From Aeromonas sp. FDAARGOS 1405 (GTDB lineage: Bacteria; Pseudomonadota; Gammaproteobacteria; Enterobacterales; Aeromonadaceae), in assembly GCF_019048265.1 (NCBI RefSeq), contig NZ_CP077311.1:4225001-4289000 (forward strand): 64,000 nt of DNA, given 5' to 3'. Below are positions 27,540 to 36,142 of this stretch, piece by piece. The translations under genes were made by a program, and so were the position numbers. Under the pieces are notes generated by a model. It was not told the origin of the DNA. It ran no database searches and saw nothing but the letters and a program-made list of their open reading frames with translations. Position 1 is the stretch's first letter. Each line of letters starts with the position of its first letter.

Positions 27540-28193
27540 TCAGCGACCGAAGGCGCGCTGCCAATCCTGATCAAACTTCGCCAATGCCGCATCTACCGCC
27601 GGCACGTTCAGCAACTGCTCCGCCACATCGAGCGGCAAGGTGATGGACTGGCAACCGGCCAGCAGGCAGTCAAGGGCCTGACGGGGAGTGCGGAATGACG
27701 CCGCCAGCACCTTGCTGTTCGGCGCGTGCAGCGCAAGCAGCTGTTGCAGCTCCTGCACGGTGGCGATGCCATCGCCCCCCTGAGCATCCAGCCGGTTAAC
27801 GTAGGGCGCGACATATTCCGCCCCCGCCACCGCCGCCAGCCAGCCCTGCAGCGGGGTATAGACCGCGGTGCCCAGGGTCGGCACGCCGTTGGCGGTCAGG
27901 CTCTTGATGGCAGCCAGCCCCTCTGCGCATACCGGGATCTTGATCACCAGATCCGGGTCCAGCTCACGCAGGGCGAACGCCTCACGCACCATCTCGGTTT
28001 CGGTTTTGGCCATCACCTGGGCAAACAGGCGCACCTTGGGGCCCAGCACGTCGCGCAGGGCGGGCAGCAGCTCACAGAGCGGCAATCCCCCGGCGGCGGT
28101 AATGGAAGGATTGGTGGTGACACCGGCCAACGGCAGGATCCGTGACCAGCGACGCACTGCCGCCACATCGGCGGTATCGAGATACAGCTCCAT
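27540..28193 (-). CDS. fsa: Fructose-6-phosphate aldolase (FSA/MipB type)
   Basis: A 217-residue transaldolase-family aldolase, the short TalC/FSA type. It starts [16 protein letters not shown] and has GVTTNPSI. The Schiff-base lysine is Lys85 in DLVIKIP, at the same number as in E. coli FsaA. FSA cleaves fructose 6-phosphate and related deoxy-ketoses, and in vitro also joins dihydroxyacetone or hydroxyacetone to glyceraldehyde 3-phosphate. The start at 28193 has AAGGAGTTAGAG upstream. It is divergent from the glycyl-radical genes, as mipB (fsaA) is next to ybiW-ybiY in E. coli, and shares a symmetric FNR promoter with them. Confidence 0.93.
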   Translation of the reverse strand: MELYLDTADVAAVRRWSRILPLAGVTTNPSITAAGGLPLCELLPALRDVLGPKVRLFAQVMAKTETEMVREAFALRELDPDLVIKIPVCAEGLAAIKSLTANGVPTLGTAVYTPLQGWLAAVAGAEYVAPYVNRLDAQGGDGIATVQELQQLLALHAPNSKVLAASFRTPRQALDCLLAGCQSITLPLDVAEQLLNVPAVDAALAKFDQDWQRAFGR

Positions 28194-28228
28194 CTCTAAC
28201 TCCTTAACGGGATGTTCAATATGTCGCC

Positions 28229-28300
28229 ATTCTAGCGATAAAACATCTGCAAATAGCTTGATCGAAATCAAATCAACTTTCGAATGAAAGCAAATAGAAT
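28229..28300. promoter_or_regulatory. Bidirectional FNR-dependent promoter between fsa and the glycyl-radical genes
   Basis: A perfect FNR box, TTGATCGAAATCAA (28258-28271), has its dyad centre at 28264.5. The plus-strand -10 hexamer is TAGAAT at 28295-28300. The minus-strand -10 is also TAGAAT, at 28234-28229. Both hexamers begin exactly 30.5 bases from the dyad centre, which puts the FNR site at about -42 of both predicted start points, the class II activation position. The predicted leaders are short (about 16 and 29 bases), each with a good ribosome site. Confidence 0.85.
28277..28290. promoter_or_regulatory. Possible repressor operator between FNR box and -10
   Basis: CTTTCGAATGAAAG is an inverted repeat with 5-bp arms lying between the FNR box and the plus-strand -10. 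TTTC-type half sites are common for DeoR-family regulators, and such a gene follows the operon. The assignment to that regulator is inference. Confidence 0.35.
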
Positions 28301-28321
28301 GCAAATACAAAAGGAGGCGGT

Positions 28322-29218
28322 ATGATTTTCGACCTGCAACGATATTCAACTCACGATGGCCCCGGCATTCGCACCCTGGTATTTCTCAAGGGGTGCTCGC
28401 TGGCCTGTCGCTGGTGTCAAAACCCGGAAAGCCGCTCTCCCAAGCCGGACATACTACTCGACCGGCGCCAGTGCATCGAGGGATGCCAGCTCTGCAGCCA
28501 GGCGTGTCCGGCAATCTTGCGTGACAGCGAGGGCATCCAGCTCAGCCGTTCTGCCCTCAAGGCCGATGATATGGAACGGCTGCGCGGCCTCTGCCCAAGC
28601 GAAGCGCTGCAGGTGTGCGGCCGCGATGAAACCCTGGACACCCTGATGGACACCATCTTGCGGGATCGCCCCTTCTTCGAGCGCAGCGGCGGTGGCGTCA
28701 CCCTCTCAGGTGGCGAACCGTTTATGCAGCCCGAATTTGCTGCCAACCTGCTGGCCCGCTGCAAGGCCGAAGGGCTGCACACCGCGGTCGAGAGCTGCCT
28801 GCATGTGCCCTGGCACCAGATTGAGCAAAGCCTTCCCTCACTGGATCTGCTGCTGGCGGACCTCAAACACGTGGATAAAGAACGTTTCTTCCACTGGACC
28901 CGCGGCAAGGTGGAGTTGCCCATCGCGAACCTCAAGCGCCTCGCCGAGCGCGGCGTGCCGATGCAGATCCGGGTGCCACTCATTCCCGGCTTCAATGCCG
29001 ACCACGCATCGATCGAAGCCATCACCGACACCGCTGCCAGCCTCGGCACGGTGCAGGAGATCCACTTCCTCCCCTACCACACGCTGGGGATGGGCAAATA
29101 TGCCCTGCTGGATCTGCCCTATCAGGCGCCTGAGACACCGTTTGACGAACCCGATTTACTCCACTTTGCCCACGCATACGCCCAACGTCAGGGGCTGACC
29201 CCTGTCACCAGAGGATAA
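28322..29218 (+). CDS. Glycyl-radical enzyme activating enzyme (YbiY/PflC type)
   Basis: A 298-residue radical-SAM activase. Cys25, Cys29 and Cys32 form the CX3CX2C motif ([10 protein letters not shown]). A ferredoxin-like insert has [12 protein letters not shown] (residues 51-62). [14 protein letters not shown] and the C-terminal [15 protein letters not shown] are typical of PFL-activating enzymes. It would abstract H from the glycine of the downstream enzyme, four bases away, to form the glycyl radical, so it works only without oxygen. The start has AGGAGG 5 bases upstream. Confidence 0.93.
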   Translation: MIFDLQRYSTHDGPGIRTLVFLKGCSLACRWCQNPESRSPKPDILLDRRQCIEGCQLCSQACPAILRDSEGIQLSRSALKADDMERLRGLCPSEALQVCGRDETLDTLMDTILRDRPFFERSGGGVTLSGGEPFMQPEFAANLLARCKAEGLHTAVESCLHVPWHQIEQSLPSLDLLLADLKHVDKERFFHWTRGKVELPIANLKRLAERGVPMQIRVPLIPGFNADHASIEAITDTAASLGTVQEIHFLPYHTLGMGKYALLDLPYQAPETPFDEPDLLHFAHAYAQRQGLTPVTRG

Positions 29219-29222
29219 GATC

Positions 29223-31655
29223 ATGACCCAGCTCGATTTGAATACCCTCAGCCCCCGGATCCGCGCCCACAAGGAGAGCCTGATCCACATCGTCCAGCCG
29301 CCGGTCTGCACCGAGCGCGCCCGCCACTATACCGAGGCCTATCAGGCCCACCTGGCCCGGCCGCTGCCGGTACGTCGCGCCCTGGCGCTGGCTCATCATC
29401 TGAAGGAGCGCACCATCTGGATCAAGCACGACGAGCTCATCGTCGGCAACCAGGGGAGCCAGGTGCGGGCGGCGCCGCTCTTTCCCGAATACACGGTGGG
29501 CTGGATTGAGAAGGAGATCGACGAGCTGGCCGACCGCCCCGGTGCCGGCTTTGCGGTGAGCGAAACCGACAAGGCGATCATCCACGCCCTCACCCCCTTC
29601 TGGCGTGGCCAGACGGTGCAGGATCGCTGCTTCGGCCTCTTCACCGACGAGCAGAAGGCGCTGCTGGAGAGCGGCATCATCAAGGCCGAGGGCAACATGA
29701 CCTCGGGAGATGCCCACCTCGCGGTCAATTACGAACAGCTGCTTGCCCTCGGCCTCGACGGCCTCAAGGCCAGGGTGGCCGAGCGGCGCGGCCGGCTCGA
29801 TCTGGCGGACTGGGCCGATCTGCAGCGCGAGCAGTTCCTGCAGGCCGTCGCCATCACCTTCGATGCCGTGAGCCAGCACATCGAGCGCTTCGCCGCGCTG
29901 GCCCGCGAACTGGCGCAGCAGGAGCCGCGTCCCGAGCGCCGCTGCGAGCTTGAGACCATCGCGCTCAACTGCGCCCACATCGCCCACCGGCCGCCGGAAA
30001 CCTTCTGGCAGGCGCTGCAGCTCTGCTACTTCATCCAGCTCATCCTGCAGATCGAGTCCAACGGCCACTCGGTGTCGTTTGGCCGGATGGACCAGTACCT
30101 CTATCCCTGGTATCGCCGGGAAGTGGAGCTGTCGGAATCCCTGCCACGCGAGCGAGCCATCGAACTGCTGCAAGGGTGCTGGCTCAAGCTGCTGGAGGTG
30201 AATAAGATCCGCTCCGGCACCCACTCCAAGGCTTCCGCCGGCAGCCCGCTCTATCAGAACGTCACCATCGGCGGGCAGAACTGGCGCAATGGCAAAGCCC
30301 ACGACGCGGTCAACGGCCTCTCCTACGCGATCCTGGAGTCCTGTGGGCAGCTGCGCTCCACCCAGCCCAACCTCTCGGTGCGCTACCACGCCGGCATGAG
30401 CGAGGATTTCCTCGATGCCTGCATCCAGGTGATCCGCTGCGGTTTCGGCATGCCCGCCTTCAACAACGACGAGGTGGTGATCCCCGAGTTCATCAGGCTC
30501 GGGGTGAGCGAGGAGGATGCCCACCACTACGCCGCCATCGGCTGCATCGAGACCGCGGTGCCCGGCAAGTGGGGCTATCGCTGCACCGGCATGAGCTTCA
30601 TCAACTTCGCCCGCATCCTGCTGGCGGCGCTGGATGGCGGCCGCGACGCCACCACGGGCAAGGTCTTCTTGCCCCAGCCCCAGACCCTGCGCGAGGGCAA
30701 TTTCGCCTCCTTCGACGAGGTGATGGCCCGCTGGGACGAGCAGGTGCGCTACTTCACCCGCAAGTCCATCGAGATCGACTGCGTGGTGGACAGCGTGCTG
30801 GAGGCCCAGGCCCACGACATCCTCTGCAGCGCCCTGGTGGATGACTGCATCGAGCGCGGCAAGACCATCAAGGAGGGGGGCGCCGTCTATGACTGGGTCT
30901 CCGGCCTGCAGGTGGGGATCGCCAACCTGGGCAACAGCCTGGCGGCGCTGAAAAAACTGGTGTTCGAGCAGGGCGTGGTGGATCAGCGCGAGCTGGCCGA
31001 GGCGCTGGAGCAGGACTTTGCCGGGCTCGAGGGGGAACAGCTGCGCCAGCGCCTCACCCATGCGGCCCCCAAATACGGCAACGATCTGGACGAGGTGGAT
31101 CTGCTGCTGGTGCAGGCCTACCAGAGCTACATCGACGAGCTCAAGGGGCTGCACAACTCCCGCTTCGGCCGTGGCCCCATCGGCGGCACCTACTATGCCG
31201 GCACCTCCTCCATCTCGGCCAACGTCCCCTTCGGTGCCGCCACCATGGCCACCCCGGATGGCCGCCACGCCCGCACGCCGCTGGCGGAAGGGGCCAGCCC
31301 CTCGTCGGGTTCGGATCGTCTCGGCCCGACGGCGGTGTTCAACTCCATCGGCAAGCTGCCCACGGCGGCCATCCTCGGCGGGGTGCTGCTCAACCAGAAG
31401 CTGAGTCCGGCGAGCCTTGAGAACGAGCGGGACAAGGCCAAGCTGATGAGCCTGCTGCGCACCTTCTTCGAGGTGCACAAGGGGTGGCACGTGCAGTACA
31501 ACATCGTCTCGCGCGAGACCCTGCTGGCGGCCAAGGCCAATCCGGATCAGTACCGGGATCTGGTGGTACGGGTGGCGGGCTATTCAGCCTTCTTCACCGC
31601 CTTATCCCCGGATGCGCAAGATGATATCATCGCCCGCACCGAGCACAGTCTCTGA
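29223..31655 (+). CDS. Glycyl radical enzyme, YbiW/PflD type
   Basis: A 810-residue glycyl radical enzyme, the same length as E. coli YbiW. The active-site thiyl Cys441 and base Glu443 are in AAIGCIETAVPG. The radical Gly786 is in RVAGYSAFF, about 25 residues from the C-terminus as required. The Cys-x-Glu pairing is that of the dehydratase/lyase branch (glycerol dehydratase and choline lyase type), not pyruvate formate-lyase, which has two adjacent cysteines. Linkage to FSA and a YciT-like regulator matches E. coli ybiY-ybiW-mipB. YbiW has, to my memory, been assigned as a 1,5-anhydroglucitol-6-phosphate lyase; that substrate is inference here. Confidence 0.92.
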   Translation: MTQLDLNTLSPRIRAHKESLIHIVQPPVCTERARHYTEAYQAHLARPLPVRRALALAHHLKERTIWIKHDELIVGNQGSQVRAAPLFPEYTVGWIEKEIDELADRPGAGFAVSETDKAIIHALTPFWRGQTVQDRCFGLFTDEQKALLESGIIKAEGNMTSGDAHLAVNYEQLLALGLDGLKARVAERRGRLDLADWADLQREQFLQAVAITFDAVSQHIERFAALARELAQQEPRPERRCELETIALNCAHIAHRPPETFWQALQLCYFIQLILQIESNGHSVSFGRMDQYLYPWYRREVELSESLPRERAIELLQGCWLKLLEVNKIRSGTHSKASAGSPLYQNVTIGGQNWRNGKAHDAVNGLSYAILESCGQLRSTQPNLSVRYHAGMSEDFLDACIQVIRCGFGMPAFNNDEVVIPEFIRLGVSEEDAHHYAAIGCIETAVPGKWGYRCTGMSFINFARILLAALDGGRDATTGKVFLPQPQTLREGNFASFDEVMARWDEQVRYFTRKSIEIDCVVDSVLEAQAHDILCSALVDDCIERGKTIKEGGAVYDWVSGLQVGIANLGNSLAALKKLVFEQGVVDQRELAEALEQDFAGLEGEQLRQRLTHAAPKYGNDLDEVDLLLVQAYQSYIDELKGLHNSRFGRGPIGGTYYAGTSSISANVPFGAATMATPDGRHARTPLAEGASPSSGSDRLGPTAVFNSIGKLPTAAILGGVLLNQKLSPASLENERDKAKLMSLLRTFFEVHKGWHVQYNIVSRETLLAAKANPDQYRDLVVRVAGYSAFFTALSPDAQDDIIARTEHSL

Positions 31656-31696
31656 CGGGGCGCTCCCCATGGCGCCTGTGACGTCATATGATTGGC

Positions 31697-31717
31697 AAGC
31701 CACCCTCGGGTGGCTTT
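31697..31717 (+). terminator. Hairpin downstream of the glycyl radical enzyme gene
   Basis: AAGCCACCC (31697-31705) and GGGTGGCTT (31708-31716) form a 9-bp stem followed by only three T. It may terminate or attenuate read-through into the regulator gene. Confidence 0.5.
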
Positions 31718-31749
31718 CCGCTATCCACCACCTTGCATGCGAGCGCACC

Positions 31750-32496
31750 ATGAATCCACGCCACCAACTGATCCTCACTCTGGTCCATCAGGCTCGCAAG
31801 ATGAGCGTGAGTGAACTCTCCCGACACACAGGTGTGTCTGAGGTGACGGTGCGCAACGACCTCACCGCGCTGGAGAAACAGGGACTGCTCAGACGGGTAC
31901 ACGGCTCGGCCATGGCGCTGGAGACCGATGACCCCGATGCCCGGATGAACATCAACTACCTGCTCAAGGAGCGCCTCGCCGAGCGGGCCGCCCAGCTGGT
32001 GGAAGATGGCGAAACGGTCTTTATCGAAGGGGGCAGTGCCAACGCCATGCTGGCGCGCCATCTGGCCCTGCACAAACGGGTCACCATCATCACCATCAGC
32101 AGCTATATCGCCCATCTGCTCAAAGATACCCCGGCTCAGGTGGTGCTGCTCGGCGGGCTGTTCCAGCATCAGAGCGAGAGCGTGGTGGGGCCGCTCACGC
32201 GCCTCTGCATCGAGCAGGTGCACTTCTCCAAGGCCTTTATCGGGGTCGACGGTTTTCATCCCGAGATGGGCTTTACCGGCCGCGACATGATGCGGGCCGA
32301 CGTGGTCAACAGCGTGCTGGCCAAGGGGATGACCAATGTGGTCATCACCGACAGCAGCAAATTTGGCGCCATCCACCCGAGCCAGCTTGGCGCGCCGGGC
32401 CAGATCAACGTGCTGGTTACCGACGATGCCCTGCCCGCCCCCATGCGGGCCACCCTGGCCGCACGCGGCATCACAGTGCACTGCGTCTCGGCCTGA
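31750..32496 (+). CDS. DeoR-family transcriptional regulator, YciT-like
   Basis: A 248-residue regulator. The N-terminal winged helix (MSVSELSRHTGVSEVTVRND) is followed by a DeoR sugar-phosphate sensor domain (SSYIAHLLKDTPAQVVLLGG, HFSKAFIGVDGFHPEMGFTG, VVITDSSKFGAIHP). The sequence resembles E. coli YciT closely along its length as I recall it. The start at 31750 matches the YciT N-terminus (MNPRHQLILTLV). It lies 94 bases after the glycyl radical enzyme gene on the same strand, so it is the natural candidate regulator of the module, probably responding to a sugar phosphate. Confidence 0.88.
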   Translation: MNPRHQLILTLVHQARKMSVSELSRHTGVSEVTVRNDLTALEKQGLLRRVHGSAMALETDDPDARMNINYLLKERLAERAAQLVEDGETVFIEGGSANAMLARHLALHKRVTIITISSYIAHLLKDTPAQVVLLGGLFQHQSESVVGPLTRLCIEQVHFSKAFIGVDGFHPEMGFTGRDMMRADVVNSVLAKGMTNVVITDSSKFGAIHPSQLGAPGQINVLVTDDALPAPMRATLAARGITVHCVSA

Positions 32497-32622
32497 ATCG
32501 CACCTGGCCCCCGTTGCCGGGTTGCTCCCCCGCCAGTCGGCTTGACGGCGCCCACCCTGGCGGGGGTATGCTCGTCCTCTTTTGGCCTCTCATGGCAGAG
32601 GCCACAGACCGAAGGACACCGC

Positions 32623-33516
32623 ATGCACACCAAAGACAAGTTTTTGGCCGCTCTGGTCATCCTCTGCTGGGGGCTTAACTTCGTGGCCATCAAGTGGGGG
32701 CTGGAGGGGAGCCCCCCACTGCTGCTGGGTGCGCTGCGCTTTATCGGCGTGGTCTTCCCCGCCATCTTGCTGGAGCCCAAGCCCGCCATGCCCTGGCGCT
32801 GGCTGCTGGCCTATGGCGGCGCCATCAGCCTCGGTCAATTCGCATTTTTGTTCAGTGCCATGAAATTCGGCATGCCCGCAGGTATGGCCTCGCTGGTGCT
32901 GCAATCCCAGGTGGTATTCACCCTGCTTTTTGCAATGATCTGGCTGGGGGAGCGCTGGCAATCCCACCACTGGGTGGCGCTGCCCTTGGCGGGATTCGGC
33001 CTCTATCTCATCGCCACTCACGGTGAAGGCAACCTGACCCTGTTAGGGTTTGTCCTGACGCTGTGTGCCGCCGCCTGTTGGGGCCTTGGCAACGTCATCA
33101 ATCGCCAGATTGGTCTGCGCTACCAGACCACGCTGCCGAGCCTGATCGCCTGGGGCGGTCTGGTGCCCATCCTGCCATTTTTCGCCCTCTCCTGGCTGTT
33201 CGAAGGGCCGGAGCTGATGGCCAGCAGCCTGCGCGACTTCAGCTGGCAGGGATTGCTGTGCGTGCTCTATCTCTCGTATGTCGCGACCTGGCTGGGTTAC
33301 GGCCTGTGGGGACGACTGCTGATGCGCTATCCGGTGGCGCAGGTGGCACCGCTCTCCCTGCTGATCCCCTGTGTCGGCATGGTCACGGCAGCGCTGCTGC
33401 TCGATGAACATCCAACACCCTTGCAGTGGCTGGGCTCAGCTCTGGTGCTGCTCGGCTTTGTGGTCCATCTGCTGGGTAGCCGACTGCGCTGGTTCAAACC
33501 ACAGAGAGCGACATGA
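32623..33516 (+). CDS. eamA: EamA-like exporter
   Basis: A 297-residue ten-helix DMT transporter. It begins KFLAALVILCWGLNFVAIKW and keeps FAFLFSAMKFGMPAGMASLV and VAPLSLLIPCVGMVTAALLL, all close to E. coli EamA, an O-acetylserine/cysteine exporter. AAGGA precedes the ATG at 32623. The substrate is inferred from similarity only. It is preceded by the YciT-like gene and followed by yejA, neither obviously related. Confidence 0.82.
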   Translation: MHTKDKFLAALVILCWGLNFVAIKWGLEGSPPLLLGALRFIGVVFPAILLEPKPAMPWRWLLAYGGAISLGQFAFLFSAMKFGMPAGMASLVLQSQVVFTLLFAMIWLGERWQSHHWVALPLAGFGLYLIATHGEGNLTLLGFVLTLCAAACWGLGNVINRQIGLRYQTTLPSLIAWGGLVPILPFFALSWLFEGPELMASSLRDFSWQGLLCVLYLSYVATWLGYGLWGRLLMRYPVAQVAPLSLLIPCVGMVTAALLLDEHPTPLQWLGSALVLLGFVVHLLGSRLRWFKPQRAT

Positions 33517-33645
33517 TGAGCGCCTGCCCATTTACGCTATTTCATTGACCTGACAGGATAAAATTTCCATGATGAGCCAGTCCCCATCGGGACTGACATC
33601 ACCAGTGTGTGATCTGCAGGAAGCAGACTTCAGGAGAGCAAGGAC

Positions 33646-35496
33646 ATGCCATCGACCATCACCGCCGGGGGGCGCCGCCTCCCCCCTATCATTCGCGCCA
33701 CCGCCATCACCCTGACCCTGTGCTGGAGCCCGTTTGGCTGGAGTGCCACACTGCCCGCTGACTTGAAGTGGGAGAGCAACAACCAGGACCCTCTCTATGC
33801 CGATCCGGCCGCCAAACGCGGCGGCACCTTTCGCACCTTTATGACCAGCTTCCCCCTGACCCTGCGCAAATATGGCCCCGACTCCAACGGCGGCTTTGCC
33901 GGTTACGTGCGGGAAACCAACCTGCCACTGCTGAGCACTCATCCCGTCACCGGCAACCCCATGCCGATGCTGGCAAACGAGTGGGCCTTCGGCGCCGACA
34001 ACAAGACCCTCTATTTTCGCATCAATCCCAAGGCACGCTGGTCAGACGGCCAGCCGGTCACCGCCGATGACTGGCTCTTTACCCTCAAGATGATGCGCAG
34101 CAAGGAGATCAACGACCCCTGGTACAACAACTACTACAGCACCCAGATAGCAGACATCACCAAGTTTGATGATCACACCCTGGCCATCACCAGCGGCACC
34201 GAAAAGAGCCGCCAGGATCTGCTCGAATCGCTGCCCATCAGCCCGGAGCCGAGCCATGCCATCAAGCTCACCGCCAACTGGGTCAAGGAGTACAACTGGA
34301 AGGTGTTGCCGGTCACCGGTCCCTATCAGATCGATCAGGTGAAAAAGGGCAAATCGGTCACCTTCAAGCGGATTGAAAACTGGTGGGGGGATGACGAGCG
34401 CTACTTCCAGCATCGCTTCAATCCTGCGCGGATCGAGATCAAGGTGCTCAGGGATCTGAACATCGCCTGGCAGCACTTCCTGCGCGGCGATCTCGACAGC
34501 TTCCCGCTGGTGATCCCCAACTGGTGGCACGACAAGACCAACACCGCCGAGTTCGAGAAGGGGTATATCGAGCGGCGCTGGTTCTACAACCAGACCCCGC
34601 AACCGCCGATGGGGCTCTATCTCAACACCGCCGATCCGCTGCTGCGCAATCTCGATGTTCGCCTCGGCATCCAGCATGCCCTCAATTTCGACAGAATGCT
34701 CGCTACCCTGCTGCGGGGGGATTACCAACGCCTCAACAGCTATGGCTCAGGTCAGGGGGAGTTTACCAACAGCGAGATCAAGGCCCGTCCGTTCGCTCCC
34801 AAACTGGCACGGGAATACTTTTCCAAGGCAGGCTTTAACAAAGTGGGGCCGCAGGGGATTTTTCAAAACGACAAGGGGCAGTCACTGACCCTCGCCATCA
34901 CCTACACCACCGCAGAGCACGCCCAGCGGCTCACACTGCTGCGGGAAGAGGCCAAAAAGGCGGGGCTTAATCTGGAGCTCAACCTGATGGATGCATCGGC
35001 CGGTTTCAAATCGATGCTGGAGAAAAAGCACCAGAGCGCCTGGATGGCCTGGGCGGGTAGCCGCTATCCCGCCTATTGGGAGTTCTTCCACAAGGTCAAC
35101 GCCAACAAGCCCCAGACCAACAACATCATGAACATCGATGACGACGCCATCACAGCCTTGGTGGAGCAGTATGACAAGGAGTTCGACTTTGCCAAAAAAG
35201 CGGCCCTGTCACGGCAGATCCAGCAGCGGCTCTATGAGCTGGCGAGCTTTGTCCCTGCCTATCAGGTGCCCTACACCCGGGAAGGGGCATGGCGCTGGAT
35301 CAAACTGCCAAAAGTACCAGCAACGCCCAAGAGCGAGCAGCTCTATTGGCCACTCGGTGGCGACAACAGCGGTTACAGCTATGGCGGTCTGCTGTGGATC
35401 GATGAAGAGCTAAAATCCGAGACCAGGGCAGCCATCAAGAGTGGCAAGACTTTCCCGGCCGAGCCCATCATCGACACCACCTATCGCCAGCCCTGA
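33646..35496 (+). CDS. yejA: YejA-type periplasmic binding protein
   Basis: A 616-residue extracellular solute-binding protein of family 5, of the YejA branch. The signal peptide ends near residue 34 (GWSA). The mature part carries AKRGGTFRTFMTSFPLTLRK, FRINPKARWSDGQPVTADDW and the C-terminal QVPYTREGAWRWIKLP seen in YejA. In E. coli YejABEF imports peptide-nucleotide antibiotics such as microcin C. No yejBEF genes are adjacent, so the receptor is an orphan here. AGGAGAGCAAGGAC precedes the start. Confidence 0.87.
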   Translation: MPSTITAGGRRLPPIIRATAITLTLCWSPFGWSATLPADLKWESNNQDPLYADPAAKRGGTFRTFMTSFPLTLRKYGPDSNGGFAGYVRETNLPLLSTHPVTGNPMPMLANEWAFGADNKTLYFRINPKARWSDGQPVTADDWLFTLKMMRSKEINDPWYNNYYSTQIADITKFDDHTLAITSGTEKSRQDLLESLPISPEPSHAIKLTANWVKEYNWKVLPVTGPYQIDQVKKGKSVTFKRIENWWGDDERYFQHRFNPARIEIKVLRDLNIAWQHFLRGDLDSFPLVIPNWWHDKTNTAEFEKGYIERRWFYNQTPQPPMGLYLNTADPLLRNLDVRLGIQHALNFDRMLATLLRGDYQRLNSYGSGQGEFTNSEIKARPFAPKLAREYFSKAGFNKVGPQGIFQNDKGQSLTLAITYTTAEHAQRLTLLREEAKKAGLNLELNLMDASAGFKSMLEKKHQSAWMAWAGSRYPAYWEFFHKVNANKPQTNNIMNIDDDAITALVEQYDKEFDFAKKAALSRQIQQRLYELASFVPAYQVPYTREGAWRWIKLPKVPATPKSEQLYWPLGGDNSGYSYGGLLWIDEELKSETRAAIKSGKTFPAEPIIDTTYRQP

Positions 35497-35529
35497 TAGC
35501 CACAACTCGTTTGGCAAACAGACCTAAAA

Positions 35530-35559
35530 CAAAGACCCCGCCAGATAGCGGGGTCTTTG
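35530..35559. terminator. Bidirectional terminator between yejA and the DUF2750 gene
   Basis: CAAAGACCCCGC (35530-35541) pairs perfectly with GCGGGGTCTTTG (35548-35559). A-runs and T-runs on both sides serve both convergent genes. Confidence 0.88.
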
Positions 35560-35590
35560 TTGGCAACCGGTGTTGCGAATAGCTCGGTGA

Positions 35591-35983
35591 TCAGCCGCGT
35601 TTGGCCTGCTTCTCGGCAATGGCGTCAGCCACGTCAGCCGGCTCCAGCACGATGCCTTCCTGATCCGGGGTCGGGAACACGGCAACACACAGCTCGTCCT
35701 GCTCCATACCGTCAACCCAGCGCTCCAGCCACACCTTCAGGGTGATGGACTGCGGCTTGCAATCGGCCCACTCACCTTCGGCCCACGCCTTGGCGTACTC
35801 CGGGTGCGGCCATACCGGGATGCAATCTTCATCGTCGGTGGTCAGCATCATGACGCCATGCTCGTCAGTCAGGACGAACAGCTCTTCATGCTCGACCAGC
35901 TTGCTGATGAAGTGATCGTAACGGTAATCAGCGTTCAGTTGCAGCGCGGCATTGCGCTCGGTGTCGCTCAGTTCATAGCTCAT
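35591..35983 (-). CDS. DUF2750 family protein
   Basis: A 130-residue soluble acidic protein. MSYELSDTERNAALQLNADY, FVLTDEHGVMMLTTDDEDCI and PVWPHPEYAKAWAEGEWADC are typical of DUF2750, a family of unknown function common in Aeromonas, Vibrio and Shewanella. The ATG at 35983 is chosen because conservation begins there; 13 open codons lie upstream. It converges with yejA over a shared terminator. Confidence 0.82.
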   Translation of the reverse strand: MSYELSDTERNAALQLNADYRYDHFISKLVEHEELFVLTDEHGVMMLTTDDEDCIPVWPHPEYAKAWAEGEWADCKPQSITLKVWLERWVDGMEQDELCVAVFPTPDQEGIVLEPADVADAIAEKQAKRG

Positions 35984-36142
35984 TGGCCAAGTCTCTCTCT
36001 CGATAAAGGGCGCCATGTTCACATCTTGTCGTCAGCTTGTCCAGCTTGCAGCCCCTTGGCACCGGATGGGGAGGACAATGACGCAAATAAGGATAGAGCA
36101 GCCTCCTCGATAGCGAGGCCGCCAGCCATCATATTGCCCCTT

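Noticed and set aside
29205..31490. 761-codon open frame antisense to the glycyl radical enzyme gene
   Set aside because: Same cause: the sense strand has every catalytic motif of the family, and the antisense product is repetitive in Gly, Leu, Val and His without a recognisable domain.
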